NCBI GenBank assembly: GCA_029259595.1
Contig: JAJDEW010000157.1
Location: 1 to 52,305 of the forward strand
DNA from: Planctomycetota bacterium
GTDB lineage: Bacteria; Planctomycetota; UBA1135; GCA-002686595
DNA: 52,305 nt
Direction: 5' to 3'
Positions 1-8,114 of this stretch are shown piece by piece. The notes under the pieces are model-generated. The model was not told the origin of the DNA and made no database searches. It worked only from the letters and a program-made list of their open reading frames with translations. A program made the translations under genes and the position numbers. Each line of letters opens with the position of its first letter. The stretch's first letter is position 1.

Positions 1-309
1 GACCTGCACGGCCCGCACCTCTTCGAGCGGCATCGGCTCGCCCACCCCGCAGCAGTGCGACAGGACCAGGTTCTTCTGGAGCTCCGCCAGGTCCTTCTGT
101 GCGATCGCCACGTTCTTCAGGCGACCGAAACCGGTCGTCAGACCGTACACGGCGTCGCCGCGCTCGACGCACGCATCGACCAGCGCGCGTGCGCGCGCGA
201 CCCGCTTCTTCGTCGTACTGTCGATTCGGAGCGTGACGGACTCGCCCCGAAAGACGGGGGCGAGCGCCTCGGGCGTGAGAGCGCTTCCGGTGAGGTGCAG
301 ACTGGCCAT
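1..309 (-). CDS. hutH: Histidine ammonia-lyase, N-terminal part (cut by window edge)
   Basis: The reading frame starts with ATG at 309-307 and leaves the left edge in frame after 103 codons with no stop. It carries VYGLTTGFG (residues 54-62) and LVLSHCCGVGEP (81-92), the N-terminal hallmarks of the histidine/phenylalanine ammonia-lyase family, which makes urocanate and ammonia from histidine by an MIO cofactor. The MIO-forming Ala-Ser-Gly lies beyond the edge, so histidine specificity is assumed from overall likeness; another aromatic amino acid ammonia-lyase is possible. No Shine-Dalgarno is seen. A TACCCT hexamer (minus strand, 318-323) sits only 8 nt before the ATG, which suggests a leaderless or near-leaderless message. 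Confidence 0.85.
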   Translation of the reverse strand, partial: MASLHLTGSALTPEALAPVFRGESVTLRIDSTTKKRVARARALVDACVERGDAVYGLTTGFGRLKNVAIAQKDLAELQKNLVLSHCCGVGEPMPLEEVRAVQV

Positions 310-436
310 CGCCGCGTAGGGTAGCCTCGCGCGGCGCCGGCGTCTCGACCTCGCCGCGCGGATTCAGGCCAAGGAATCCGTCGAGAACGCGCCCTCGAAT
401 GCCAGGGCCTCGGCAACCCTTGGGCGGAGGCAGCTG

Positions 437-537
437 GAATCGCAGGCGAATCCGTGGATTCGGCGAGGCTCTCGTGTGCCGGCCGGGCTTTCCGGACGCG
501 TGCAGCGCGCCGGATGACCCTTTCGACGAGCGCCTAG
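437..537. repeat. Degenerate partial copy of the CTAG-ended repeat element
   Basis: Bases 439-518 match 602-681 in direct orientation with only a handful of differences, including the shared core GCTCTCGTGTGCCGGCCGGG. The following 21 bases (517-537) are a decayed version of the element's right end, matching at about 12 of 21 positions, and finish with the CTAG that also begins the intact copy at 534. This looks like an older, left-truncated copy in tandem with the complete one. Confidence 0.75.
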
Positions 538-700
538 CAGCCTGATGAAAAAGTGCTTCGGATGCGATGCGTGTGACCGGGAGGCCCGGCAGGTGCGCGA
601 GAACGCAGGCGAATCGGTCGATTCGGCGAGGCTCTCGTGTGCCGGCCGGGCTTTCCGGACGCATGCAGCGCGCCGGATGACTTTATCATCAGGCTGCTAG
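534..700. mobile_element. MITE-like inverted-repeat element, 167 bp
   Basis: The ends are near-perfect terminal inverted repeats of 21 bases: CTAGCAGCCTGATGAAAAAG at 534-553, mirrored at 680-700 with one mismatch. Both ends carry CTAG. No transposase is encoded, so it would be a non-autonomous element moved in trans. The right half (620-700) reappears in inverse orientation at 52225-52305 with about 2 differences in 81 bases, and an internally deleted relative lies at 52133-52221. The family of the mobilising transposase cannot be named from the sequence. Confidence 0.75.
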
Positions 701-821
701 ATGGGCCCGCGTGGGTAGCATTGTCGGAGTCGGACTTCGCCGGCTTCTCGCCGCCAGGCGAACAACGGCATCGTGGCGCCGCGACACTTCGAGAAGCACG
801 GCCCGGAGAGGCCCCACAACG

Positions 822-862
822 CAACGCGCGCCGGAAGTGAAGAACACCTCCGACGCGCGTTG
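822..862 (-). terminator. Hairpin after rplQ, possible operon terminator
   Basis: CAACGCGCG at 822-830 pairs perfectly with CGCGCGTTG at 854-862 across a 23-base loop, 26 bases downstream of the rplQ stop codon. There is no T-tract after it on the minus strand, so it is either a factor-dependent end or a 3' stabiliser rather than a classic intrinsic terminator. Confidence 0.4.
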
Positions 863-887
863 TCGTGGAACGAACCCGACTCGAGAA

Positions 888-1283
888 TCAGGCTTCGGCC
901 GTGGCCACTTCCTCTTCCTCGATCGTACGCTCGACGAACTCGAGCACGGCGCGCTCGCCGTTGTCGCCCAAGCGGGGCTTGGAGAGTTTGAGGACCCGAC
1001 AGTAGCCGCCCGGACGACCCTGGAAGCGGGGTCCCAGGATGTCGAAGAGCTTCTGCACGGCATCCTTGTTGCGGAGCTTCGCAAAGGCCCGACGCCGATT
1101 GTGCTGCGTCGACTCCTTGCTGAGGGTCACGAGCTTCTCGACGAAGGGCTTCACGTTCTTCGCCTTCTGCACGGTGGTGATGATCCGCTCGTGCTCGATC
1201 AGGGAGGCCGCCATGTTCCTCGTCATCGCGATGCGATGAGAAGTCGTGCGTCCTAGCTTCTTTCCGGCGTAACGGTGCCGCAT
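888..1283 (-). CDS. rplQ: 50S ribosomal protein L17
   Basis: 131 residues beginning MRHRYAGKKLGRTTSHR, the characteristic L17 N-terminus that lines the peptide exit tunnel region of the large subunit. The core continues with the AMTRNMAASLIEHERI helix and ends in an acidic tail (TIEEEEVATAEA) that is longer than in short L17 forms. It is the last gene of the alpha operon. A full AGGAGG site 8 nt before the ATG overlaps the rpoA stop codon (TAGGAGG), which suggests translational coupling to rpoA. Confidence 0.97.
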   Translation of the reverse strand: MRHRYAGKKLGRTTSHRIAMTRNMAASLIEHERIITTVQKAKNVKPFVEKLVTLSKESTQHNRRRAFAKLRNKDAVQKLFDILGPRFQGRPGGYCRVLKLSKPRLGDNGERAVLEFVERTIEEEEVATAEA

Positions 1284-1295
1284 CGTCCTTTCCTC

Positions 1296-2285
1296 CTAGG
1301 CGCCCATGCCGAGACTCAGACCCTTCTCGGCGAGGCGACTCTTGATCTCGGTCAGGCTGGTCTTGCCGAGGTTCTTCAGTTTCATGACCTCGCTCTCGTT
1401 CATCGTCACGAGGTCGCGTAGCGACATCAGGTTCGCGCTGTCCAGGCAGTTGCGCGCCCTGACCGAGAGTTCGAGGTCGGAGAGAGGACGATCCAGGAGC
1501 CGCTGTAGCTCATCGTCCTCACGGTTCTTCTGGTTGTACTCCGACTTGGAGGGATCCCCCGCCATCGGAATCTCGCCCGAGTCCGGATCGAACAGGACGA
1601 AGGGGTTCAGGTGCTTGCGGTAGATCTTCGCCGCTTCGGTCAGAGCCATCTGCGGAGAGATCGTGCCGTCCGTCCAGAGCTCCAGAACGAGGCGGTCGTA
1701 GTTCGTGAACTTGCCGACCCGCGTCGCCTCGATCGAGTACCGCACGCGATGAACGGGTGAGTAGATCGAATCGACGGGGATCGTGCCGAGCTCTTGCCCC
1801 TCCGACCGGTTCTCTTCCGAAGGCACGTAACCGCGTCCCTTCGACACCTCGAGCTCCACGTTGAAATCGCGGTCGAGGGTCAGATTGCAAATGCGGAGGT
1901 CCTGGTTCACCACCTCGGCGTCACCCGGGCACTGCACATCGCCCCCGGTGACGAGCCCCTTGCCGCTCTTCTCGATGCGGCAGATGAGCGACGAGCTGCC
2001 GGGATGACGAATCCGCAGCCGCTTGACGTTGAGAATGATGTCGGTGACGTCTTCGTAGACGCCCTCGATCGAGGCGAACTCGTGGTCCGCACCCTCGATC
2101 CGTACCGCCGTAACGGCTGTCCCCTCGATCGACGAGAGCAGCACGCGCCTGAGCCCGTTTCCGATCGTATGGCCGAAGCCTCGCTCGAAGGGCTCGATGA
2201 TGAACTTTCCGTAGGTATCGGTCAGCGAGCCCGCTTCGGGGCTGACCTTGCTCGGAAGTTCGAAATTGCGCCAACGAATCCTCAT
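1296..2285 (-). CDS. rpoA: DNA-directed RNA polymerase alpha subunit
   Basis: 329 residues, the usual length. The N-terminal domain (about 1-230) drives polymerase assembly and shows FIIEPFERGFGHTIGNGLRR, the dimer/beta-contact region. The C-terminal domain (about 260-320) has SVRARNCL and LKNLGKTSLTEIKSRL, the helix-hairpin-helix surface that binds UP elements and activators. The SVR arginine corresponds to E. coli R265. It lies between rpsD (18 nt) and rplQ (12 nt), the standard alpha-operon position, with an AGGAGA ribosome site before the ATG. Confidence 0.98.
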   Translation of the reverse strand: MRIRWRNFELPSKVSPEAGSLTDTYGKFIIEPFERGFGHTIGNGLRRVLLSSIEGTAVTAVRIEGADHEFASIEGVYEDVTDIILNVKRLRIRHPGSSSLICRIEKSGKGLVTGGDVQCPGDAEVVNQDLRICNLTLDRDFNVELEVSKGRGYVPSEENRSEGQELGTIPVDSIYSPVHRVRYSIEATRVGKFTNYDRLVLELWTDGTISPQMALTEAAKIYRKHLNPFVLFDPDSGEIPMAGDPSKSEYNQKNREDDELQRLLDRPLSDLELSVRARNCLDSANLMSLRDLVTMNESEVMKLKNLGKTSLTEIKSRLAEKGLSLGMGA

Positions 2286-2303
2286 CGAATTGGTTTCTCC
2301 TGG

Positions 2304-2930
2304 CTATTTCGAGCAAAGCTCGATGATGAGCTGTTCTTGGATCGGGTGCGGCACATGCTCCCGGCGGGGAACGCTGATGACTTCAGCCTGGGCGCCGTCG
2401 CCCGTCACGGTGATCCAATCCGGAACGACCTGAGACTTGTTCACCTCGATGGCCTCGGTGACCATCTTCTTCGTCTTGTCGTTGTTCCGGACACTGATCT
2501 TGTCACCCGGGCGGACGTTGAACGACGCCACGTCGACGCGGCGATCGTTCACGCGGAAGTGCCCGTGGTTGATCATCTGGCGCGCATGGTTGCGCGACAG
2601 AGCGAAGCCGCTCGCGAGAACGACGTTGTCGAGTCGCCGCTCGAGCAGGCTGAGCAGGTTCTCGCCGGTATTGCCTTTCTGGCGCTCGGCCTCCTTGAAG
2701 TAGAGGCGGAACTGCCGTTCGAGCACGCCGTAGATGCGCTTCAGCTTCTGCTTTTCACGCAGGTGCAACCCGTAGTCGGTCACCTTGGTGCGCTTCTGGG
2801 CATGCACCCCGGGCGGGTAGTCACGACGGGAAAGCGCGCACTTGTCCGTGAAGCAGCGCTGCCCCTTGAGGAAGAGCTTCATGCCCTCCCGCCTGCAGAG
2901 TTTGCACTTGTTACCGATGTATCTGGCCAT
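2304..2930 (-). CDS. rpsD: 30S ribosomal protein S4, zinc-binding form
   Basis: 208 residues. S4 is a primary 16S rRNA binder that starts small-subunit assembly and in many bacteria represses its own operon. The N-terminus has CKLC (about 9-12) and CFTDKC (about 26-31), the four-cysteine zinc site of C-plus S4 proteins. The S4 RNA-binding fold follows at RRLDNVVLASGFALSRNHAR. It sits between rpsK and rpoA, 18 nt from each. No strong Shine-Dalgarno is visible, so translation may depend on upstream genes. Confidence 0.98.
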   Translation of the reverse strand: MARYIGNKCKLCRREGMKLFLKGQRCFTDKCALSRRDYPPGVHAQKRTKVTDYGLHLREKQKLKRIYGVLERQFRLYFKEAERQKGNTGENLLSLLERRLDNVVLASGFALSRNHARQMINHGHFRVNDRRVDVASFNVRPGDKISVRNNDKTKKMVTEAIEVNKSQVVPDWITVTGDGAQAEVISVPRREHVPHPIQEQLIIELCSK

Positions 2931-2948
2931 GATCGTGCTCGATTGAGA

Positions 2949-3329
2949 TCAAACGCGCCGCCGCTTGCGGGCGCGGCAGCCGTTGTGCGGAAGCGGGGTT
3001 ACGTCCTGGATCAGCGTGACTTTGAGCCCCGCGCTGGCGAGCGCGCGGACAGCGGACTCGCGGCCCGAGCCCACGCCTTTGACGCGCACCTCGACCTCTT
3101 TCATGCCGTGCCGCACCGCAGCCATCGCGGCACGGTCCGCCGCGCGCTGGGCCGCGTACGGCGTGCTCTTGCGTGTGCCCTTGAAGCCGACGGTTCCCGC
3201 CGAGCCCCAAGAGATGGTGTCGCCCGTAGGCGAGGTGATCGTGATGTGGGTGTTGTTGAACGACGCCTTGACGTGAACGATCCCCTTGAGGACGTTCTTC
3301 TTCGGCTTTCGTTTCGCTGTCTTGGCCAT
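2949..3329 (-). CDS. rpsK: 30S ribosomal protein S11
   Basis: 126 residues, typical length. S11 lies on the platform of the small subunit near the E-site and the Shine-Dalgarno helix. The sequence has the basic start AKTAKRKPKKNV, the core VHVKASFNNTHITIT and the family end PHNGCRARKRRRV. It follows rpsM by 22 nt and precedes rpsD by 18 nt in the conserved S13-S11-S4-alpha order. Confidence 0.98.
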   Translation of the reverse strand: MAKTAKRKPKKNVLKGIVHVKASFNNTHITITSPTGDTISWGSAGTVGFKGTRKSTPYAAQRAADRAAMAAVRHGMKEVEVRVKGVGSGRESAVRALASAGLKVTLIQDVTPLPHNGCRARKRRRV

Positions 3330-3351
3330 GGTTGTCTTGCCGCTCTAGCGG

Positions 3352-3732
3352 TTACTTCATTCCCTTCACGGACTTCTTCCCGGCGACCGTCTTCTTCGGT
3401 CCCTTGCGGGTCCGAGCGTTCGTCCGGGTCCGCTGACCGCGTACCGGCAGGCCGCGTCGGTGACGCAAGCCCCGGTAGCAGGCGATGTCGCGCAAACGGC
3501 TGATGTTGCCGGCGATGGTCCGACGCAACTGGCCTTCGACCGCGTAGGTCTTCTGGATGTAGGTGGCCAGGTTGGTCAACTGCTCTTCGGTCAGGTCGTT
3601 CGCCTTCATGCCGCGGTCCAGGTTCAAGGACGCGCAGATCTTGGCGGAGGTCGAACGGCCGATGCCGAAAATGTACGTGAGAGCGAATTCGAGTCGCTTG
3701 TTGGGGATGTCGACGCCGATCAGACGGGGCAT
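3352..3732 (-). CDS. rpsM: 30S ribosomal protein S13
   Basis: 126 residues beginning MPRLIGVDIPNKRLEFALTY, with the helix-hairpin-helix region and the C-terminal GLPVRGQRTRTNARTRKG tail that reaches the P-site tRNA. It forms intersubunit bridges and binds the head of 16S rRNA. It follows rpmJ by 15 nt. Length and motifs are fully normal for the family. Confidence 0.98.
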   Translation of the reverse strand: MPRLIGVDIPNKRLEFALTYIFGIGRSTSAKICASLNLDRGMKANDLTEEQLTNLATYIQKTYAVEGQLRRTIAGNISRLRDIACYRGLRHRRGLPVRGQRTRTNARTRKGPKKTVAGKKSVKGMK

Positions 3733-3747
3733 GATGATGGATTCCGG

Positions 3748-3867
3748 CTACTTGCCTTGACGTTGCTTGTGGGTGGGATCCGCCTTGCAAATCACGCGGA
3801 CGACCCCTCGACGCTTGACGATTTTGCAGTGCATGCAAATCCGGCGGACGCTGCTTCTTACCTTCAT
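3748..3867 (-). CDS. rpmJ: 50S ribosomal protein L36, zinc-ribbon form
   Basis: 39 residues, translated MKVRSSVRRICMHCKIVKRR followed by a VIC...PTHKQRQG segment. The CMHC pair plus the later Cys and His give the C-C-C-H zinc site of the C-plus L36 type. It lies between infA and rpsM (7 nt and 15 nt), the standard place. The gene is very short but its frame, motif and position are unambiguous. Confidence 0.96.
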   Translation of the reverse strand: MKVRSSVRRICMHCKIVKRRGVVRVICKADPTHKQRQGK

Positions 3868-3874
3868 GGAGGCC

Positions 3875-4105
3875 CTATCTCCTCTTGCGATCGCCGCGAT
3901 AGACGATGCGGCCTTTGGTCAGGTCGTAGGGGGACATTTCAATGGTGATCTTGTCGCCGGGCAGGATCCGGATGTAGTGCATACGCATCTTGCCGCTGAC
4001 GTGAGCCAGGACCTCGTGACCGGACTCGAGCTTGGCCCGGAAGCGGGCGTTGGGCAGCGATTCCGTCACGATCGCATCGACAGTGATCGGTTCTTCCTTG
4101 GCCAT
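3875..4105 (-). CDS. infA: Translation initiation factor IF-1
   Basis: 76 residues from MAKEEPITVDAIVTESLPNA to DRKRR. One OB-fold (S1-like) domain, with the family core SGKMRMHYIRILPGDKITIE and SPYDLTKGRIVYR. IF-1 blocks the A-site of the 30S subunit during initiation. The frame stays open further upstream, but the ATG at 4105 gives the canonical length and lies 4 nt after the adk stop. The upstream extension overlaps adk and has no family likeness. Confidence 0.97.
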   Translation of the reverse strand: MAKEEPITVDAIVTESLPNARFRAKLESGHEVLAHVSGKMRMHYIRILPGDKITIEMSPYDLTKGRIVYRGDRKRR

Positions 4106-4109
4106 CAGC

Positions 4110-4787
4110 TCAAACCCGGGCCTCGGGCCCTCCTTCCTGGCAGTGCTCTTCGAGCCTGGAGTCGAGGTCCTGGAAGACCTCGTCCGGGGCACGCTCTCCG
4201 TCGATGGAAACGAGCACTCCCTTGTTCTCGTAGTGGCGCACCAGCGGAGCCGTCTCCGCGTGATACACCGACAAGCGTTCGCGCACGACTTCGGGGCGGT
4301 CGTCGGCGCGCTGGTGGAGTTCTCCACCGCAGCGATCGCATACGCCGTCCTTCTTCGGGGGCGAGAATTCCGCGTGTTGGATGTTGCCGCAGGCCTTGCA
4401 CAGAAGCCGACCGGCTGCGCGCTTCACGATCGTCGCGTCGGACACAGCCAGGTTGAAGACCACCAGGTTCGTGCCAGCGTCCAACTTGGAATCGAACGCT
4501 TCCGCCTGGGGCAGCGTGCGCGGGAACCCGTCGAGCAGGTAGCCCTCGTGACAGTCCGGCTGGGCCACGCGATCGAAGAGCATGCCGAGCACGATCTCGT
4601 CGGGGACCAGATTGCCGGCCTCCATGTAGGTCTTGGCCGTCTTTCCGAGTTCCGTACCTTCCGAAAGGTTGGCGCGGAACAGGTCGCCCGTCGAGACGTG
4701 CGGCAACGAAGAACGCTGCGCGAGGCGCTCGGCCTGCGTTCCCTTGCCGGCGCCCGGAGCGCCCAGAAGAATGACGACGAAAACCAT
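4110..4787 (-). CDS. adk: Adenylate kinase
   Basis: 225 residues; converts ATP plus AMP to two ADP. The P-loop is GAPGAGKGT (9-17), the AMP site includes GFPRTLPQAE (87-96), and the long LID carries four cysteines (130, 133, 150, 153) as in zinc-stabilised adenylate kinases. It lies between secY and infA, the common spc-operon arrangement in many bacteria. Confidence 0.97.
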   Translation of the reverse strand: MVFVVILLGAPGAGKGTQAERLAQRSSLPHVSTGDLFRANLSEGTELGKTAKTYMEAGNLVPDEIVLGMLFDRVAQPDCHEGYLLDGFPRTLPQAEAFDSKLDAGTNLVVFNLAVSDATIVKRAAGRLLCKACGNIQHAEFSPPKKDGVCDRCGGELHQRADDRPEVVRERLSVYHAETAPLVRHYENKGVLVSIDGERAPDEVFQDLDSRLEEHCQEGGPEARV

Positions 4788-4811
4788 GATGTGGTGGATG
4801 GGCGGGCGAGC

Positions 4812-6134
4812 CTACTTCTTGGCCCAGCCGCTCCCTCCGGCTCCCTTGCCGGGCTTGCCGCCCTTCATGAAGCCGTCGTAGTTGCGCATCACGAGCTGCG
4901 CATTGAGGCGATCGACCAAGTCCATGGCGACACCGACCACGATCAGGACGGACGTGCCGCCGAGGAAGTAGGCCAGGTTGCCCTGCAGCCCGGGGATGTT
5001 CCCCGTGATGAAGTTCGGGAAGACCGCGATCACCGCCAGGAAGGCTGCGCCTGCCAGAGTGATGTGCGTGAGGACGTCCTTCAGGTACTGCGCCGTCTTG
5101 GCACCCGGCCGGATCCCGGGGATGAAGGAGCCGTGTTCGCGCAGGTTGTCAGCGATCTCCTCGGGCCGGAACATCAGGTTGTTCCAGAAGAAGCAGAACG
5201 CGAAGACCAGCGCGAGGTACATCGAGATGTATACGAACCCGTCCGTGTCGCTGAAGAGCGAGCCCAGGAAGTCCCAGCCCAGGAAGCTGAAGATGACACC
5301 GGGGATGATGAACAGGGCCGACGCGAAGATGATCGGCATGACGCCGGCCATGTTGACCTTGAGCGGAAGGTAGTGCCGCTGCCCGCCGTAGACGTTCCGT
5401 CCGCGCGTCAGCCGCGCGTACTGGATCGGGACTCGGCGCTCACCCTTCTGTATGAAGACGACGACCAGAACGATCGCCATCCAGATGCCGGCCAGGGTCA
5501 GAATCGTGTTGTAGGCCTCTTCCTGCTGGGCGATCACCTGGGCCAAGCTGGACGGCATCGTCGCGATGATGCCCGCCATGATGATCAGCGAAGCGCCGTT
5601 GCCGACGCCGTACTCCGTGATGAGCTCGCTGATCCACATGACGAGGATGGCGCCGGCCATGAGCGCCAACACGACCACGGTCATCTGGAAGACACCTGCC
5701 TCGACGCCGGGAGCGAGCATCGTGGGGTTCTGCTTGAAGACGCCGAACCAGATCGCGACGGCCTGGATGAGGCTGATCGGGATGACCGAGAGCCTGGTCC
5801 ATTGGTTGATCTTCTTCTGCCCCGAAGCACCCTCTTTCTGCAGCGCCTCGATCTGCGGCGAGACCTTGCCGAGCACCGAGAAAATGATCGATGCCGAGAT
5901 GTAGGGCATGATCCCCAGCGCGAAGATCACGGTGCTTCCGAGCATGCCCCCGGAGAAGGCCGACAGGAGGCCGAAGGCCGTGCTGGTCGCGCCCGTTTCT
6001 CGCAGGAACGACGTGCTGAGCCCGGGGATCGGAATCTGGAATCCGACCCTGTAGGCCACCAGGAGGGCCAAGGTCGACAGGATCCGCTTCCTCGTCTCCG
6101 GGATGCGAAAGAGGGACAGGGCGACGTTGCTCAC
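4812..6134 (-). CDS. secY: Protein translocase subunit SecY
   Basis: 440 residues, ten predicted membrane helices. SecY forms the protein-conducting channel with SecE (also in this window) and SecG. Visible family features are the N-terminal IPIPGLS segment, the GIMPYISASII helix end (TM2), and the cytoplasmic loops rich in Arg/Lys around TRLTRGRNVYGGQRHYLPLK. The start is GTG at 6134, overlapping the rplO stop in a GTGA junction, so translation is coupled. The C-terminal tail is basic and glycine-rich (MKGGKPGKGAGGSGWAKK). Confidence 0.97.
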   Translation of the reverse strand: MSNVALSLFRIPETRKRILSTLALLVAYRVGFQIPIPGLSTSFLRETGATSTAFGLLSAFSGGMLGSTVIFALGIMPYISASIIFSVLGKVSPQIEALQKEGASGQKKINQWTRLSVIPISLIQAVAIWFGVFKQNPTMLAPGVEAGVFQMTVVVLALMAGAILVMWISELITEYGVGNGASLIIMAGIIATMPSSLAQVIAQQEEAYNTILTLAGIWMAIVLVVVFIQKGERRVPIQYARLTRGRNVYGGQRHYLPLKVNMAGVMPIIFASALFIIPGVIFSFLGWDFLGSLFSDTDGFVYISMYLALVFAFCFFWNNLMFRPEEIADNLREHGSFIPGIRPGAKTAQYLKDVLTHITLAGAAFLAVIAVFPNFITGNIPGLQGNLAYFLGGTSVLIVVGVAMDLVDRLNAQLVMRNYDGFMKGGKPGKGAGGSGWAKK

Positions 6135-6658
6135 TCTCCCGCGTCTCCCTCTTGCTTCGTGCTGTCAGCGGCGGCCGGCCGCGAGGACGCCTGCGACGCG
6201 GACTTGCCGCGCAGGTCGAGGACGACCACCGTCCCACCGGCAGCTTCGATCTTCTCCACCGCGCTCTTCGAGAACTTCTGGGCGCGAACGGTCAGAGCCT
6301 TCGAAAGCTCGCCGTTACCGAGCACCTTGAAGTTGCGCGTGTTGAGGCTGACGAGGCCCTTCGCGAGGGCCGCATCCAAATCGACCGTCGCGCCGCTTTC
6401 GAAGCCTTCGAACTTGTCGATGTTGATGATCGTGTAGTCGGTGCGGAAGCGGGCATTCGTGAAGCCACGCTTCGGCACTCGCCGGTAGATCGGCATCTGG
6501 CCACCTTCGTAGCCGGGACGACGGGACGAACCGGAGCGCTGGCCCCAACCCTTGTGGCCTCGCCCGCACGTCTTGCCGTTGCCGCTTCCAATGCCGCGGC
6601 CGACGCGCATGCTCGTCTTGTACTTCGTGCCCTTCTGGCAAACGGTCTTGAGATCCAT
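6131..6658 (-). CDS. rplO: 50S ribosomal protein L15
   Basis: 175 residues. The N-terminal part has the family signature RVGRGIGSGNGKTCGRGHKG followed by the basic stretch that threads into 23S rRNA. The globular C-terminal domain ends with an extra Ser/Ala-rich tail of about 25 residues, making it longer than the usual 145. It directly follows rpsE with a 9 nt gap. No rpmD (L30) gene lies between them. Confidence 0.97.
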   Translation of the reverse strand: MDLKTVCQKGTKYKTSMRVGRGIGSGNGKTCGRGHKGWGQRSGSSRRPGYEGGQMPIYRRVPKRGFTNARFRTDYTIINIDKFEGFESGATVDLDAALAKGLVSLNTRNFKVLGNGELSKALTVRAQKFSKSAVEKIEAAGGTVVVLDLRGKSASQASSRPAAADSTKQEGDAGE

Positions 6659-6667
6659 GTCTGGCCC

Positions 6668-7180
6668 CTAGAGTTCCACGCCGCGCAGCTCCGCGATTTC
6701 CTCGGGAGTGCGCAGTTGGGACAAGGCGTGGAAGGTCGCCTTGATCAGGTTGATCGGGTTGTTCGAGCCGTAGGACTTCGTGAGGATGTTGTGCACCCCC
6801 GCCATCTCGCAAACGGCACGCACGGAGGCACCGGCGATGATGCCCGTACCCGGCGAGGCCGGCAGCATCCGGATCATCGAGCCGCAGTGACGGCCGGTGA
6901 CCTCGTGCGGGATCGTGCCGTCGGCGTTGACCGGCACTCGCATCAGGTGCTTGCGAGCGTCTTTCGCAGCCTTCTCGATGGCCGCAGGGACTTGACGCGC
7001 CTTGCCGAAGCCGTGTCCGACGGTCCCGTCCCGGTTGCCCGCGATGGAAAGCGCCGAGAACGAGAAGCGACGTCCGCCCTTCACGACCGCCGCCGAGCGG
7101 TTGATCTTGAGCAGGACCTCGCTGATGTTCTCGAGTTCGGAGGCCTCAGCGGTGTCGAGGTAGTTGAGCTTGATCTTCAT
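6668..7180 (-). CDS. rpsE: 30S ribosomal protein S5
   Basis: 170 residues. The dsRNA-binding-like N-terminal domain has VVKGGRRFSFSALSIAGN, the loop where spectinomycin resistance changes occur in other species, and GHGFGKARQVPAAIEKA. The C-terminal domain has GIIAGASVRAVCEMAGVHNI. S5 shapes mRNA entry and decoding fidelity. It follows rplR by 15 nt. Confidence 0.97.
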   Translation of the reverse strand: MKIKLNYLDTAEASELENISEVLLKINRSAAVVKGGRRFSFSALSIAGNRDGTVGHGFGKARQVPAAIEKAAKDARKHLMRVPVNADGTIPHEVTGRHCGSMIRMLPASPGTGIIAGASVRAVCEMAGVHNILTKSYGSNNPINLIKATFHALSQLRTPEEIAELRGVEL

Positions 7181-7195
7181 GTGTCTGGTGGGTCG

Positions 7196-7561
7196 TCAGA
7201 TCTTGAGCCCGGCTCCGCGGGCGGCATCCGCCAGGGCCTTGACGCGGCCGTGGTACTTGGCGAAGCCGCGGTCGAAAACGACCTGAGCGACCCCCTTTTC
7301 CGAAGCGAGTCGGGCGATCTCCCGCCCGATGATTTCTGCGCGTTCGGTCTTGGTCTTGCCGTTGAGCTCGCCCGAGAGCGACTTGGCCGTGGTGCCGACA
7401 CCGCAAACGGTGCGGCCACTGGCCTCGTCGAGGATCTGAGCGTAGATGTGCTTGCTCGAACGGTGGACGGAGAGACGCGCCATGTCCTGGCGACGAACCC
7501 TCCGGCGTACGGAGAGCTTGCGGCGCCGACGACGCGTGTTCTTGAGTGCGGTGGTGTTCAT
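7196..7561 (-). CDS. rplR: 50S ribosomal protein L18
   Basis: 121 residues from MNTTALKNTRRRRRKLSVRR to AARGAGLKI. L18 binds 5S rRNA together with L5 and L25. The LSVHRSSKHIYAQILDE segment and the end RGFAKYHGRVKALADAARGA are family-typical. An upstream in-frame extension to 7675 exists, but it overlaps rplF and lacks L18 likeness, so the ATG at 7561 is chosen. The gap to rplF is 5 nt. Confidence 0.97.
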   Translation of the reverse strand: MNTTALKNTRRRRRKLSVRRRVRRQDMARLSVHRSSKHIYAQILDEASGRTVCGVGTTAKSLSGELNGKTKTERAEIIGREIARLASEKGVAQVVFDRGFAKYHGRVKALADAARGAGLKI

Positions 7562-7566
7562 GGCGA

Positions 7567-8112
7567 TCAGCTTCCGAAGCTCTTGCCGGCCTTGCGGCGA
7601 ACGAACTCGCCCCTGTAGCGGATGCCCTTGCCCTTGTAGGGCTCCGGCGGACGTACGGCGCGCACCTGAGCGCAAAACTGACCGAGCGCTTGCTTGTCGA
7701 CGCCGGTCACGGTGATCGAGGTGTTCGTCGGCGTCTCGACCTTGAGACCCGCGGGAACTTCCATGTTCACGGAGTGACAGAAGCCCACGTTGAGCACGAG
7801 CTTCTGCCCCTGAGCCTGCGCGTTCCAGCCGACCCCGATGATCTCGAGCGACTTCTCGTAGCCCGTACTGACGCCGAAGACCATGTTGTTGAGCAGGGCC
7901 CGCGTCATCCCGTGGAAGGCGCGCGAATCGCGCGAGCTCCCGGAACCGTTGGGGTTGACGCGCACCTCGCTGCCCTCGATCTCGATGTCGATTTCGGGGC
8001 GCAGGTCGATCTCCAGGGAGCCCTTGGGACCCTTGACCGTCACGCGACGCGCCTTCTCCTCGGCGGAGACTCCGCTCGGGAGGGCGATGGGCATTCTTCC
8101 GATCCGGGACAT
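7567..8112 (-). CDS. rplF: 50S ribosomal protein L6
   Basis: 181 residues starting MSRIGRMPIALPSGV. It has two related alpha/beta domains and ends with the conserved PPEPYKGKGIRYRGEFVRRK motif that contacts 23S rRNA near the factor-binding site. The frame remains open upstream to 8586 across rpsH, but only the ATG at 8112 gives the family N-terminus. It starts 2 nt after the rpsH stop. Confidence 0.97.
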   Translation of the reverse strand: MSRIGRMPIALPSGVSAEEKARRVTVKGPKGSLEIDLRPEIDIEIEGSEVRVNPNGSGSSRDSRAFHGMTRALLNNMVFGVSTGYEKSLEIIGVGWNAQAQGQKLVLNVGFCHSVNMEVPAGLKVETPTNTSITVTGVDKQALGQFCAQVRAVRPPEPYKGKGIRYRGEFVRRKAGKSFGS

Positions 8113-8114
8113 GG

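Larger units (their letters stand above)
310..887. other. Repeat-rich spacer between hutH and rplQ
   Basis: No credible gene lies in these 578 bases; the small open frames here have no recognisable protein features. The spacer holds a partial repeat copy (437-537), an inverted-repeat element (534-700) and a hairpin just after rplQ (822-862). hutH and rplQ are both on the minus strand, so this spacer must hold the end of the ribosomal operon and the start of the hutH transcript. Confidence 0.7.

Noticed and set aside
1794..3503. Plus-strand open frame over rpoA-rpsD-rpsK
   Set aside because: It is antisense to three certain genes and contains no recognisable domain.
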